A stretch of DNA of 64,000 nucleotides from Bryoerythrophyllum caledonicum (taxonomy: Eukaryota > Streptophyta > Bryopsida > Pottiales > Pottiaceae). The notes under the pieces were generated by a model, which saw only the letters and a program-made list of their open reading frames with translations, was not told the DNA's origin and did not search any database. The stretch lies in the NCBI GenBank assembly GCA_963971425.1, contig OZ020518.1, forward strand, positions 12,592,190-12,656,189, written 5' to 3'. The position numbers were made by a program, and so were the translations under genes. Below are positions 1-13,929 of this stretch, piece by piece; within the stretch, counting starts at the first letter, position 1, and each line of letters opens with the position of its first letter.

Positions 1-866
1 TTTTAAAATTGCACGTGCATGATGAGACTTTTCAATAAGGCCACTAATGAGTGAGGTGGAGCAACCCAAAACTAGCCATCTTCATGACCCTTAACGGCTA
101 CTGAATATTTCTAGTTACAGCTATTCAAAATTTATAATGACTTATCCGTGTTAGACTTCACTATTTTATGCTCAATCTACATAACAATTTTGAATAGTAG
201 TACTATTATGGATTGCTTTATTTCAGGTTATTACACCACATATATATATTTATTGGTCAATGCACAAATCATGTGCGGACAATCTACATTTCTTCATTGA
301 AGTCTAAAAATGGTATGGAAGTGAGCGATATTGGGTCATTAGTCAATTTTAAGTTGTCCCACCTTGATTACTACAAATTAGTTAGTAGAAGAAGTGTGGA
401 CTACATCCATCATCTCCAATAGACAGTAGGGATTTATAGTGAGGAAGGGAATTCATTGAAGGTACAAACCTTCCTTTAGTGTACAATTAGTATAATGTGA
501 AACTTAGGGGTCGGAAAGTATGAGCTTATTGATGACATGACATGTGACATGTCAGTTCTTCATTTGGAAAGGGCGTGTGATACAATCACAAAATGCTAAT
601 CAAAATACCATTGATTGGAAATTATTACAACTTGGTAAAATCTTCAATAATTTTGAGATTTTGCAAAATGGATAATATTTTGGGTGTTATTGTTACACGC
701 ACTATAAAAGAAATATCATGTCTATTGGTATTTAATTTCAAAACTTCACACATGGAGTGTAAAATAAAGTAGCTTTCATGACTACAGAAAGAAAATCTTG
801 GAGTATTTATAAAAAATAAATATCAAGGAGTTTTAGGAATGACTAGGATTTTAACTTTTAACTGAC
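1..866. other. AT-rich repeat-bearing spacer
   Basis: No gene is supported here. Bases about 25-110 resemble 23,220-23,320 inside the Helitron relic (shared GGTGGAGCAACCCAAAA core), so the left edge probably holds transposon-derived DNA. The 69-codon open frame at 213-422 has no recognisable domain. Confidence 0.5.
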
Positions 867-1818
867 TTAACCCCTAAGGTACCAAGACAGTTTTACACCA
901 AAAACACTTCAAAATTGTTGGATTCTAGTGCAATGAATAAAGAAGGAAACCAAAAAAAATATTTTTAGTTCTGACCGTAGGATCTCAATAAAGGCTTATT
1001 AAGTAATACATGTACAAAATTTCATAAACTTTGACCGCACGGATTGAAAGATTATAGTGTTTGAAGTCAAGCAAATGGTTCATTTTCTTCCCTGCGTATA
1101 GTGGATCAACAGACTTTGACTTCACTTGGTGTAAAAAATTTTCATTACACAAGGTCTAAATCTATTACCATCTTGTTAAGCATGATGTTAGCTCCTTACA
1201 CACCAATTTTTAGAGGTAGAGACGGGGTGTAGCATATTCAAAACAAGTGTGCAAGGAGTGGAGGCTCGAAATTTGTTAATTCACACTTTAATTTTTTTTG
1301 AACTTAATATGTTTTTGATTAATAATCCGAATGGTTGATAAGAAGGTTTACAGTACATATTGTTGTGGAAAAAATAAAAAGTGAAAAATATGAAGATCTC
1401 TAGGTTTTATGTGGAAAAGAAGAAGTTTTTTTGGTACCTTGCCCGACAATGAGTGACAATGTGTGAAAATGTTTGACTTGGGTTGGTATGCTATTTTTTA
1501 CTAAAGACAAGAACTTTTTTTTGACAACATGAAAGGAAATAATATTACTTGCGAGTACTGAAAATCTCACTTTCAATAGAGTGTCCTATCAAAAGTTTTT
1601 GGAGGTGCCCGATGTGCCCGCCCTCCCCATTTAAAATTCAAAACCCTATAACTTTTTCACCAAATGTCCAATTTAGGATTTTTTTTTTTCCCACTAAGCT
1701 CTTGGTAATGTCTTTCTACTGTGGAAATTTCAAAGAAGAATGTTGGAAATTGACACCATAGGAACTTGACCGAACTTTCAAAAAGCCCATTTTTGACACT
1801 TGGTCCTATAGGGGTTAA
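867..1818 (+). repeat. TTAA-ended MITE-like element, copy A
   Basis: The left end reads TTAACCCCTAAGGTACCAAG and the right end, reverse-complemented, TTAACCCCTATAGGACCAAG, giving inverted ends of about 20 bp around a 0.95-kb non-coding body. Much of the body is shared with copies at 54,391-55,027 (same orientation, truncated) and 62,813-63,746 (opposite orientation, complete). The terminal TTAA could be a piggyBac-type target duplication, or TA a Tc1/mariner-type duplication; the palindrome prevents a decision. No transposase is encoded. Confidence 0.8.
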
Positions 1819-2100
1819 TGAAGAACGAAAAGGGTACCCCTATCACTTTTAACAAATTGGTAAGAATCAGCGAAAAAGTTTTCACTGCACAATAACGTCG
1901 TCCAATTGTCACCGACCGAAAACACCACAACCCAAACATATCGTCAACGAAGGAGATATCGTCAACGACGTCCTCATAGGTCCGCCTCAGCAATGGACGA
2001 CAAAGCGTCGAAAAAGCAACGATACAACCCGAAAGCGTCAAGGGATCGTTGTCTTTACGAACGACGAGGCGCTTGTGAGGCATATGCAGACCTGAGCTGC

Positions 2101-2151
2101 CGCGATGGCGATGTCGATGGCGATGACGATGGCGATGGCGATGGCGATTCG
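2101..2151. repeat. GATGGC hexamer microsatellite
   Basis: Eight or so imperfect GATGGC/GATGAC units lie upstream of the RH24 start, probably in its promoter or 5' untranslated leader. The translated open frames across it are low-complexity artefacts. Confidence 0.75.
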
Positions 2152-2310
2152 ATCTAGCACTTCCTTCGCAGCGCAGGCCATGTTCGCGGACGGCCATCGC
2201 TCGTGATACCAGGAGCAGCACCGCAATTCCGCTTCTGCCGAGGCTGCTGCAGACGAGAAGCGTAGTTTCATTTCTGTTCTCCGCAATTAGGGTTTAGGCG
2301 AACTGCCGAG

Positions 2311-2633
2311 GTATGCCCTCGTCCGATCCTTCACCGGTTGTTGATTTTCCTTAAGCTGATTGATTGTTCTAGTACGTCTCGAATCCGTCTCTGTAATTTT
2401 TGTTCCGTTCGTCAGGTTTTGAGGTTTTAGCGACCGAGGAGAAATTTCGAAGTGATTTGTGGACTGGTTTTGTTTTGTGAGTTTTGGTATCGGTTTGTTA
2501 CAGAGCTGCTGTTGTTAAGGTTTATTCTTATTTTGTTGTTTAGGTTTATTACAGGTTTTAGGGTTATGTGGATTTTATCTAGTATTTCTGTTGATGAGGA
2601 TTGGGGGTTTTTTTTTCTACTGTGATTTGCCAG
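2311..2633 (+). other. Inferred 5'-UTR intron of RH24
   Basis: A donor (CCGAG|GTATGC) at 2311 and a pyrimidine-rich acceptor (TTTGCCAG|GGATTGG) ending at 2633 bracket a T-rich stretch that finishes 11 bases before the RH24 start codon. Leader introns are common in plant housekeeping genes. This is inferred from splice signals only. Confidence 0.45.
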
Positions 2634-2644
2634 GGATTGGAACG

Positions 2645-5600
2645 ATGTCGAAGCGGAAGTTTGGATTTGAGGGATTCGGGATAAACAAGAAGGCGAGCTA
2701 TGAGTTTGAGGCGCAACCTGCGAAGCCCCGGTTGTATTTGCCGTCGCCGCCACGGAACAGGCGCTCTGATAATGTAGAAGATAATGACTTGGATAACATA
2801 GGATATGAGGATGACGAGCGCGACTCCGAGAATTTCATAGGCAGGGGGCAGTCCAGAGACTCAAGGAGCAGTGAAGGCGCGAGGGGAGCGTCGATTATGT
2901 CGAAGGGGAAGAAGGATGAGTCGGATGATGATGATGATGATGATGATGATAACAATAATGCCGGCGGTGGAGCAGCAGTGGACGATGATGAAGTGGATCC
3001 GCTTGATGCGTTCATGGAAGGAATTCATGAGGAGGTTCGTATTATTTTGTTTCATGCTGTGTGTGCGACAACAAGTGTTTAGTTCACATATACAGTTTCA
3101 GAGCGATACAATCGCCAACCTTCTTAATTGCTATTGAATTTCAATGTCGGATTGTGAGTTTCTGAAGCTGGTTAGTTTAACTGGACTTGAGAGATAAACA
3201 GTAGGGATAATATTTGTGGTTCAGCGCGTTGTCACCTCGTAACTTTCTGCTCCTCAGTCATGAAGATTACAATGTTATGCTCTGACAGTGTCTTTGAATC
3301 GTGTGGCCTCTTATCCGTCATAGTTGCATTTGCTTCTCTAACTAATGATTGCAATTGAGTGCTTCTGGCAGTCTACGTTGTCACTTGAAATCTCGTTACT
3401 GAGTCGACTTGACTGCGTGTGCGTGTGTGATTTCCGGACCGGCGGAATTGAAGGAACTTATGAGATTTCGATCTGAATTGTGTAGGTGAAGAAAGCTCCT
3501 GTAAAGCCCAGAGCTATGGTTGAAGAGCTTGAAGACACCGAGGATGATCCAATGGAGAGTTTCGTCAGAGCTCGGCGGGACGCAGGGCTCTCATTGGCTG
3601 CCGAAGCCTTGCATGCTGGCTATGACAGTGATGAGGAGGTTTACGCAGCTGCGAAGGCAGTTGACAATGGACAGATCGAGTATGATTCTGATGATAACGC
3701 AGTTGTTACTTTGGAAAAGAAGAAGATTGAGTCCCTTGCTCCATTAGACCACAATGATCTTGATTATGACAGATTTACCAAGGATTTTTACGAAGAGTCT
3801 GCTTCGATTTCGGGTAAGCTATTCTCACTCTCATGCTGCTGCCACAAATGATTTGGTTGGAAACTCTAGAGTGATAATGTTATTTCAGCTGTGGACCACT
3901 TGAGAGGAACGGCAGCCTTTCTTCGGAACCTAATGTAGCAGATGGTAAGGTTTAATTGAGTTGATTTTTGCAACATAAAGTTTAAGCGTGGGATGTTAAT
4001 AACTGGTTTGAAATTTCGGATCCGATTGTAAGGACAAAGTAGGAGCACTTAAGTTTTGTGATCATTGAATTATCTTCTCGTCTTTCTGTTTGTTTTTGAA
4101 TGCAGGTATGACTGAAGAGGAAGTTGCAGCCTATCGTAAATCAGTTGCGATTAGAGTATCAGGATTTGACGTTGCTAGACCTGTCAAGACTTTTGAAGAT
4201 CTGAGCTTCGACTCCTCCTTAATGAGTGCAATAGCAAAGCAGTGTTACGAAAGGCCCACTCCGATTCAATGTCAGGCTTGTCCAATAGTTCTGTCTGGTC
4301 GAGACTTGATAGGAATTGCTAAGACAGGGTCAGGAAAAACCGCAGCCTTTGTTTTGCCAATGATGGTACACATCATGGATCAACCAGAGCTTGGTAAGGG
4401 TGAAGGCCCGATTGGTGTCATTTGTGCACCAACACGTGAGCTTGCTCAACAAATCTATTCAGAGGCGAAAAAGTTTGCCAAAGTCTATGGCATCAGAATT
4501 TCAGGAGTTTATGGAGGAATGTCCAAGTTTGAGCAATTTAAAGAGTTGAAGGCTGGGTGTGAGGTAGTAGTTGCCACCCCTGGGCGCTTGATAGACATGA
4601 TCAAGATGAAAGCGTTGACAATGCATCGGGCCACGTATCTTGTGCTCGATGAAGCCGATCGAATGTTTGATTTAGGCTTCGAACCACAGATTCGATCCAT
4701 TGTCGGCCAAATTAGGCCTGATCGCCAGACGTTACTATTTTCTGCAACGATGCCTAAGCGAGTAGAGCGTCTTGCACGGGAGATCTTGACAGATCCAATC
4801 AGGGTCACAGTTGGTGAAGTTGGAAGCGCAAATGAAGATATTACACAGGTTAGCAGTTCTTCTGGTAATTCAGTTCAATTATCTTACTCATGCATATCCT
4901 AATCTTGCCAACTCCAGGTGGATGCTCTTGACCATGAAGTTCTGTTACTTGGAAATTATCTGCGATGTCTGCCTTGAATTACTAATCTTACTAGTATTGA
5001 TATGTTTATAGACCTGACTTTTGGCAACTTGTACATCAAATCCAGGTTGTGACAGTTCTGCCTTCCGATGCCGAGAAAACGCCTTGGCTGCTTGATAGGT
5101 TGCAAACCTTTGTAGATGACGGAGATGTCTTAGTATTTGCGTCAACGAAGTTGAGGGTGGAAGAGCTGGAAGGAAAGCTATCGGAGAAGGGCTTCAAAGT
5201 TGCCGCTCTGCATGGAGATAAGGACCAGGCTACAAGAATGGAGGTTTTGCAGAAATTCAAGAATGGAATTTATCACATTCTTGTGGCGACAGATGTAGCA
5301 GCCCGTGGTCTAGACATTAAGTCTATTAAAACGGTTGTGAACGCTGACATCGCTAGAGATATGGACAGCCATGTCCATCGAATTGGACGTACAGGGAGAG
5401 CTGGTGATAAAGACGGCGTGGCTCATACACTTGTGACAGGAAAGGAAGCTCGATTTGCTGGTGAGCTTGTTACAAGCCTCATAGCTGCAGGGCAGAATGT
5501 TCCCACAGAGCTCATGGACCTTGCCATGAAGGTTAGTTTCCTACTCTTTTCACGTTGTTGTACCTAAAATTGGTTCCGCTTGTAGACTGAGCTATAGTTC

Positions 5601-7474
5601 GGATTGCACTCAGTCAAGAGTGTTGGATATGATTCACTATTTAGATAAGTTGGGACTTAGTTATGCACGTTCTGTTCAAAGAAGCGTTTAAGTATTCATT
5701 GCTTTTGCTCTAGAAAACTTGAATTTTATTGACTCCTGCTGAATTTGTTTCGGTGCTTCTAGGCCGCTATCCTTTCTACGCTACCGTGATTGTCTAGATA
5801 TAAGCCTTGTTTGACACCAAATTTAATATTTATGCGCATCTCCTTCCCTTATTGTACAGGATGGGCGCTATCGTTCCCAACGTGAAGGACGATATAAGGG
5901 TGGTGGAGGTGGAGGTGGAGGTGGAGGTGGGGGAGGGGGAGGGAGTGGGGGAGGTAACTTTTCATACCTTGTCAAACATTTGACCCAACTCTTGGGCAGT
6001 TTCATCTTCCTAAGAGAGATTTATATTATTTTTGAATATTCAATCCAGCGAGGATTGGATTCGATATCTAGTAAGATTCCTGTTTGGTAGTAGTACTTGT
6101 ACTGGCCCATGTTTTTGTAAGTTTTGAACATTTTAAAGTTGCGCTAATCTGGAAGTTGCTCGTGCAGGAAAAGGTCGAGGTCGTGGTGGAGCACGCGGTA
6201 AGGGTGGGCGAGGTGGAGGCGGAGGTCGCAATGTTCGAGGTGTAGACTTTGGTTTAGGTATCGGTTACAGTGCCGATGCTGCGAATACAACGCCTAGTGC
6301 GCCCCAAGAAAAAGCGCCTAAAGTTCAGTACAGAAGAGAAGACGTTCAATCGCGAGGAGCCGTTGTCGATTCTCTGAAACTAGGAATGATGGCTCGATTC
6401 AAGAATAGTTTCGTTGCAGCTAATACGGCGAACCCTGTAGGCTACACGCCACCTCAAGCGAATACTCCACAAGGGCGTGTTTACGGTGCTCCACCAAATG
6501 TCAACGGGAGGGGTCGCGGAAATTTTGTATCTGCAGGTACCTTTGCTTAACAGCTTTGTCTCTCATGTGAGTCATAATGATCAGAAATTATTGGCGTTGG
6601 ATGAGCGACATTGTAGCATTTTTGTTTCGTCGAAAAAGATTCCGGCACTTACCAGAGCATGTTCTAAATGTCTATCTTAGAAAGCGCAATAGCTCATATT
6701 GCCGTGTCTGTTGCAGGTATTGGTTTTGGATCTCAATCTGGGTCCGGCTTTACTTCAGGAAGCTCTTCAGCTCATACATTAGGGGATTTCCAAAGTGGGG
6801 AGGCTGCAGCGAGGCAAGATCCAAGTTCAGGGGGAGCTTTGAATGCAGGATCTTCCCAATCCACTTTTAGCAATGCTGGAGCTGAGAGAGCAGCAGGGGA
6901 CAGAGGCAGGGAGAGGTCAAGGTGGGACAGGGACCGTGATCAGGGTACAAACAATCAAGAAAAGCCTCGAGAACCAAGTAGCCACGAAGAGCCCAAGCAA
7001 GGTCATCAACCTGATGGGTACGTTTGAAATTCCCCATGAGAGTTTACAGCCATATTGCAATAATCTATGTCCGTGCATGCATGTCCTTCAATATGTGCTT
7101 ACCGTAGCCCCAATTTGTTGGCGTCTAATAATAGTGCACGTATGAACTCGTCTAAAATTATGAAGTAATCTCCCATTAGCAAGTGTTCACCTTCATAACT
7201 TCAGCATAACTTTAGCTGACTTATGGCTTACTTGAATTGTTCCCAAGAGTCAATTTCGCTTTAGGCCATCTTTAGCTGAAGCCGAGCACAAGAAGGGGTG
7301 AGTTCACAGTGTATCGTGTCTGGTAGAGTCCTTGCCTTTCTTCTCCCTTTCCTCACATACTGTTTGCAATGAATCCTAATCGAATCAGTGACATGATATT
7401 CACAATCTCATGATCTGTGCTTCTACAGGGAGAAGACCAGGCAGAGGCGGCGCCCCTCAGGTTGGGATCGGTAA
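2645..7474 (+). CDS. RH24: DEAD-box ATP-dependent RNA helicase, RH24/DDX42 type
   Basis: Coding exons: 2645-3034, 3486-3813, 4106-4848, 5046-5531, 5860-5953, 6168-6536, 6717-7017, 7429-7474; GT-AG introns with matching phases, 918 residues. The N-terminus (MSKRKFGFEGFGINKK) and acidic region match plant RH24. Helicase motifs: AKTGSGKT at about 311-318, PTREL 348-352, DEAD 421-424, SAT 452-454, HRIGRTGR 598-605. A Gly run and an RG-rich tail follow, and the last 46-base exon restores the conserved RRRPSGWDR ending; reading through the previous donor would end at GYV instead. Family knowledge: ATP-dependent RNA unwinding, with animal DDX42 linked to the U2 snRNP/SF3b; nuclear. It is longer than Arabidopsis RH24 (about 760 residues), mainly in the tail. 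An Asp run (GATs at 2926-2951) and the Gly run are length-variable repeats. Confidence 0.95.
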
Positions 7475-9206
7475 ACTTTACCTTTGAGATCTCGATTATG
7501 GTTCTTTCCAGCGTTGGGATGTTGAACGACATCTTTGTATCCTGAAGCATGGCCAATTTCTGTATAGTAGGATGGTCATTACACGCGTCCATGGCCCTGC
7601 TGCTTCTCTGATGAAGTTTCAAACATTTTCTTGAGAATTTCGCTGTGTAAAGAATCCTGTCTCATGCTTTCCTATTTGGTTCATTGTTTCATGTATATGC
7701 TGGTTTTAGACATGTGAGTGCTAAATGAAGTGAGGTGAAGGATACTATTTGTAGTGGTCTTTATTTAGCTCCTTAGTTCTAAATACAGATACCTTATACT
7801 TGATTATTGTTTAAAACCATTACTAATATGGTGGTACGTGATTAGGGGATGATATGAGTATGAGAATGGATTACTCTACTAACAATTACAGGGGTCGACA
7901 AGAAATTTCCTTTAATACTTCATACAAAAACCATGATAAGTCATAATGGATTTTAGCTCCTCATTCCGAGTTGTGAGTGTGAATATATTTGTTTTATGGA
8001 GATTGTTATTACAAGTATGTTGCTTTAAAATAATACGAGTGGGTGTCTTCTACTTAGTTTAAACAGAGGATGGGTTCTATGATAGAGGGAGATTTTGTAA
8101 GTAACTTCAAATCATGGACTTTGTATTGTGTGGTTTTTTTTTTTTTTTGGTGTAGATTTTGGAATTATCATTCATTTATGCCACTTTACAAACAAAGTTT
8201 TATTGCCAATTTTTTAAATGGTAAGGATTTTTTTTACCAAAATTCATATAATGTTTTTGTTTAAGATGCTTCAATTGGTTGTAATTTTGACATTGAATCA
8301 TTGAGGGTCTAAATTAATTCCAATAATTCAAAATATAATGTTATTGTAAACTTGTCTAAATTTTTGATGGGTAATATCTTATTCTACCTATAAGAAATTA
8401 CTCATAAGAAATATGGGTAACTTGTCTAATTTTTTTAATGATAAACTCATTTTGCTTTAAAAGTTATTAGGGCATTTTGGAAATTTTAAAACAACCATTG
8501 CAATTTTTATAAATTTTAGTCATAAAAATCTTCTATTTAATATTAGAAACATTAGGAAATCCATATTCTTATAATAAGTACAATCCCACACAAGTACAAT
8601 AAAAGGGGAAAAAAACCACAAGTATAATCAGGGTTTGGATGTACGTGGTAGCAAAGCGTATGAGGGGTTCACATAGATGGGAAGAAATACAATGGGAATA
8701 AAAGAAGCACAACGGGAGTATAGATTACGAATGGCAATCCAAAGAATAGATTACATTCCAATCTAGAGTATGTCCCAAAATGTAGAGTCAAAGATGAACT
8801 TCAAACTATCTTCATGGAAAATGATGAGTTCTGTATGTCCGGGTTTGGCCTTATCTACAGATGGCCTCCGTTTAAGAAATCCGGGCATGCCGTCTATAGC
8901 CATGCAAAGGTTGAATGTCTAAGATGAACCTCCGTGGCCCATACCTCCCCTCCTCCCGGACCGTCTACCATGGCCACCTGCCTCACTACAAGCCTTCAAT
9001 CGTCTTTTACTCCGGTTCCCCTCGTTCAAATGGAAGGAAGGCTACGACAATGGGTGAAGAACTCCCACACTTGCCGTGACTTTAATATTTAGCAATTTCC
9101 CCTTTAGTTCACGTGCACCTGCCAGGGCATGGGGAAGGCAAACAAAGTTTGTTCTCACCAAATTCTCCGTCTCAGCAAACTCACACTTGAAGGCAACCAA
9201 TAGTGT
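7475..9206. other. RH24 3' flank and AT-rich spacer
   Basis: The first 200-300 bases are probably RH24 3' untranslated sequence. The rest is AT-rich with homopolymer runs and no convincing coding exon, RNA gene or transposon terminus. Confidence 0.5.
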
Positions 9207-12200
9207 TTATGGATTGTTGTCATCTTTTGGTTTCGGACGATTGACCTGGCCGACCGGGCTCTGGTTGGGGCCAATGCACTGGTCAATGACCAATCTGGCT
9301 GGCTTAGTACCAACGGCAATGGTGCCCTGCAACAAACTAGCGAAACGAATTATGGCACCTTTTTCAATAGCAGGACTCATCATCTTGAAGACCTTCATCC
9401 AATGCTTGCACATGTTGCCTCGCTGGCCCAATGGGCAGGTACAGCGTGCCCAGTGCGTGCTTGCATCAGACACCACCCATATCGTAGAGAAGTTTGTCTA
9501 GCTCGCCACGTTGGCAACATCCTTGTCGTCATCCTTGTCGTCAGTCTATCCAAACGTACTCATCTACAATCTCCCTTGCCCAGATGACTGCGCTCGCCAT
9601 GACACCCTCTGCCTTTCCATTCTTGATGAAGCCATAGAGCTTACATTTGACAACATGCCAATAGTGTGTGAGTACATCCATAAAAAGGTGATAGATCAAC
9701 TAATCAACTCGACGTCCGTCAAATCTTGCATGGGAGTTGGACAGTATGGACTTGAGATTGCCGTGGTAGCTCTCCACCGCAACGTTTGTGTCCTGGTGTG
9801 CGCGTGGGATGTTCCGATATCTGGTTATCCACATCTCCAATTTTGGGATACAAATCTTTGCAAAGTAGTTCAAGAAGATTTTTGCCCCTTCGTACTTTGT
9901 GCGCATTTGTTGGAACTTGTCCAACAAAACCTGGACATCAACATCTTCCTCCAAGATTCCGCTTCCATACATCAAGTCAGCACATTCTTGAAGAACTAGG
10001 GTGCATAGATATTCTACCTTTATCTTCTAAGTCGCCTGCTCCAACCATGCTTTTCGAACGTGCCAAAGGCACAAGAAGATTCTTGTGTTCTCCTCATCCG
10101 GCCAGACCCTCCTATTTAGGAAGTACTAATTTCAGAGAACAAAGTAACATACCCAACCATGATCCTAGATCAAAACATGTGAAAAGCAAGAGATGGAATA
10201 CCAAGAACTAGAACCCTGAACCGCAGTCATACCTTATTGCATTTATCTCGGCCTGGTCACAGTCCGTATCAACAACATTTGGTTGCCAATCTAATTGAAT
10301 ATTCACACAACAGTCCCTCAACTTCTCCAACCACGCGACAATGTCTTCTTTTCTGGACTTGCCCTAGATGGTGAAGGCCACCAAAGTGCCTTGTTTCCAT
10401 TCATCCAAGACCATGATAGTGAATAGCGGATACTGCGCCACAAGTACACGCCTAGATAAGAATTGCTAAATTAAAGATTCGGAGATTTTGAAGAGGACAA
10501 TGTATGTGATTTACCTTAGACTCATTGGTACCAAACGTTGCATCTATGGCCATAGCCCGCGTGTTGCCATGCTTCACCATCATGTTCAGTTGCCACTCCG
10601 TTTGTATTGCAAGAGAGAAGGTGTTGTTTATTGACGGGAATTGATTGCCCGTCGTGGTCCCACAATCCTTGTAGTGATAGCACAAGTCCGGGTTCGAAAC
10701 AACCCACATGCGTACGCTCTCAGCATCTATAGGATCCTTCTCTGACAATTCCTTTGCAAGCTTGTTTGCTATATTGTGAATGTCATTAGGGAGCACAAAT
10801 GTGTCTCTAGTGGCTGGCAGGTTCAACCGGACATACTTGAGGACCTCATCCTTGTGTTCAACCATTACTTGGGTGGGTGACTATCCATTCCTCAAGGCAT
10901 CTTCAATCCAATCCTTTGTAGCCTGGAATAACCTCCCTGACAGACCTGCCCGCTGTTGCCCAAATCCTAAACCGTGGCAAGGTTTGCCCTCCCTATTGAC
11001 ATGGTTTATCTTATGAAAGTATATACTACAAAGCGTTTCATCAATGATCAATTGTTTTGCAACAAAGCAACATTGGCACCCTCTCTTGATGGACATACCA
11101 GTCAGAGTTTTCCATACCAAAGTAATCTGCTTTGTTGTCTTGCTTTTGCCAATGGTTTGTTGAGCCTTGAGAAGCCTGTCTTGGGCCTCTCGAACGAGTG
11201 CCATTTTTTGAGGATCCTCTTCCGACAAGTCTACATTAGAGGGAACCTATGATTCTCTCCTAGCCCTTTTGGATGCCTGGGTATTCGCCATAGCAGCTGC
11301 CCTGTGCGCCTGCATCACAACCTTCTTGGCCCTTTGAACTGTCTTTTTCTTATTGGTAGACATTTGTAGGTCAAGCAATGTGTGAGCAAAGGCCTTCTAT
11401 ACTTCTGCCTTGCACTGTTTCGTGTAGTAGCCGACCTATATTCGCAAGAGTACCTCAGTAGGGCAAGGCTGTTAGAAGTGAGTAGCATATGGAGCGAAGA
11501 ACAATTTATAGTAGAACCCTACGTATGTAAACAAATATTATGTACCTAATCTATTAGAGGGCAGACTCCGCCCGCTTCTATGTCCGGTCCTCCTTGCCAC
11601 GAAAGCAAAGGGTACTTTCCTCAACAAATACGCATGGGAATTGCCTTCTGGTCATTTTTCCTTCTAAGAAGTCCTCCAGACGGTCCCAAGGTATGATGGC
11701 CTTCTTGATTATCTTGTGTTTTCCTCCTCCTTGATTAACTTTGTCCTCCCATCCAAGATCTGTTCAGTGGAACATACCAGGTGGCGATGTCTATACCGAT
11801 TTCCTTAGCTTTTCTAGCAATTTCCTCCATCGTCTCCGCCACCTTTTCTTGATAGGGGCATCACTCCCAAGTTGTCGAGGGTGGTATTTCCCTTCAAGGC
11901 AAGAGTCATTCTCATGCAGCAGCCTATTGGGAGGATGGATCCAATCTGCAGAGTGGAGGGGATCAACTGATGCCCCGGATATACCCGGATAGAGCCCATT
12001 CTGAAAAAGGGTCATCTTTTTGGACTTGGGAAGAGGAGATCTCATCTGCTGTCCAGTTTAAGTCAATGAGGAATGGATTGTGTGGGCGGTACGAATGAAC
12101 GACACGTTCATGTTCTCTAGCCGGGCAGGTAATACTATTGCCCGCAGGATTGTCGGGGTTGACAATGTCCCATTCCAGTTCGTTGTCATCTTCATAGACC

Positions 12201-12256
12201 CATGCGTGTATTTCGTCACCGCCGCCTAATTCAAGTATACTCTCTGACCCATCCAT
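9207..12256 (-). mobile_element. Decayed Mutator-like (MULE) transposase gene with SWIM finger
   Basis: Reading right to left, broken frames follow the order of a MULE transposase: an N-terminal segment (12,256-11,963), a Cys-containing segment with GCQCCFVAKQLIID (11,228-10,881), the first catalytic region AMAIDATFGTNESK (about 10,550), YPLFTIMVLDEWKQGTLVAF followed by VVDTDCDQAEINAI (10,450-10,230), then a helical region with PRAHQDTNVAVESYHGNLK (about 9,800), and a SWIM zinc finger CTCPLGQRGNMCKHW (about 9,430). In-frame stops and frame changes show that it is inactive. Family knowledge: MULEs are cut-and-paste DNA transposons with a DDE nuclease and a C-terminal SWIM finger. I could not find the terminal inverted repeats, so the element must extend beyond these limits. 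Confidence 0.85.
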
Positions 12257-13929
12257 GAAGACAAAGTGGAAACTATCGAGAACAAACCCTATACCCCCTA
12301 ACGTGTATTGTAAACCTACTACAGACCCCTAACCATGTCCGGAGATCGCTCACGCGTTTATTCCGTCGTCGGTACTCTTACCACCCTAAACCCCTGTCCC
12401 CTAAACCCGAAGTTGTTCTCAGTTTTCACTGTCAAACCTGTCTAGAATGCAAGAGAAGGCAAAAGCAGGTTCATAGCAATTCAGAAGATTTGAAGATCAT
12501 GTCAAAACGCCAAGAAGTAATGCAAGAAGGATTGAGCCCTGAAGAGCACGAACGAAAACAACAATGAAGAGAGATGATAGGAAACATACCAAGAAAGTGT
12601 TGCAGGAAATCATAGCAAAATTAAGCACCATGAACAAGCATTCCAATAACATCCATGGAGAGAGCAACCACAAAGCACAAAAAACCCTGACAAGGTAAAT
12701 TAATAATTGACGGCGAAATTTGAAGGTTCAGATGGTTGAGTAAAGAAGACTCTGTTACATTGACAGGGCAACATTTGAGCTCAGGCGAATGGAGATGAAA
12801 CGGAGATGTGCGAACCTGTCGGATGGAGGCAGCGCGGGCAGGCGGGCGCTAAAGTCGGGCGGGTGCAGGTTTGCAAGCAGGCGCCCTTGTGGCAGCAGGC
12901 CGACATGGCGTGTTCACGATGGCGGGACGACGTGGCGACGGGCAACCACGATGCGCGGGCCGGGGCTGGGGCATGGGCCGGGACACGACGGGCAGGGAAA
13001 CAAGCCAAGAGCGGCACCAGACCTCTCGTCTGGTGCAACGCTCAACCGGGGTCCTTAATGTGATATGATGAAGCCCTATATGATCGTCATGTGCGTCTAC
13101 TTAGCAAGTGAGTTGAATGCAAGTGAGTCTGTCTATGTGCGCAAGTCTGTCTGGCTCTGTCAGTGTCATAGGTTCACAACGTTTGCCCTCACCTAACCAT
13201 CACAAGGGTATAAACATGAGCCGGATATCTTACTAGTAGAACCTGGATGAGTCCGAGGTATCACCTGGATTTCAGCCGGATTTGATCTAGGTATCTAGAG
13301 CAGCTTACTGAGAACATACCCGTACGACACCTGGGTAGGATACTCAGGTGATACTACGCGCAGCGCTAGCCACCTGCGAGTAGGCTGGGTTTCTGCTGAC
13401 GGCGGCGAACAAGAGCGCGAAGCGTCTGCCGCGCGGTAGCGGCAGACTGCGGCATGGACAGCCGGGCTCGGGCTGGGTTTGCAGGGAGATCGGGTGCCGC
13501 GACAGTGACCCGCGGGGATCCGTCTGCCTGCTCCGGGGCTCCATGGCCGCGGACTCCCTTCGCCGCGGGAGGAGGCTCCCCTGTTTTCGAACCACTGCTT
13601 CGTCGTCGCCCTCGTTCTCGCCATGGTGTCGCATTAGGGTACTACCTGCTCACTGCAGCATGCGCTCATACCTTCCGCGGTCCGTGATCCTTCCGGACGC
13701 CATGGTGACGCTGGGAGTACGGGCTGGAATGGCGCTGCATCGTTGACGGATGCCTGGAGGAGGACCGGTTGCGGAGAGTCTCTGAGGCTGCATTGTGCGA
13801 GTGCGCGATCGCCTTGGATCGCTAGGTTGCTGGTTTGTTGTCGTTTCGAAAAGTGTTGCAGGGGATTCGATATCCTTGTGAGGTGTTGGTGGCGCGGCGC
13901 GCGGGCTGGGAGGAGGCGTTCTGTCAGTC
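12257..13929. other. Spacer and GC-rich TON1 5' region
   Basis: AT-rich sequence changes to GC-rich DNA from about 12,800. A cluster of GGTATCACC/GGTGATAC-like words lies at about 13,250-13,355, shared with 28.9 and 34.4 kb. The stretch 13,400-13,929 is probably TON1 promoter and leader; frames there on both strands are GC-driven and have no recognisable domain. Confidence 0.5.

Noticed and set aside
2726-3137. Several overlapping frames with poly-Met, poly-Ile or poly-Ser around the RH24 acidic run
   Set aside because: They are other-frame readings of the GAT repeat in RH24 exon 1.
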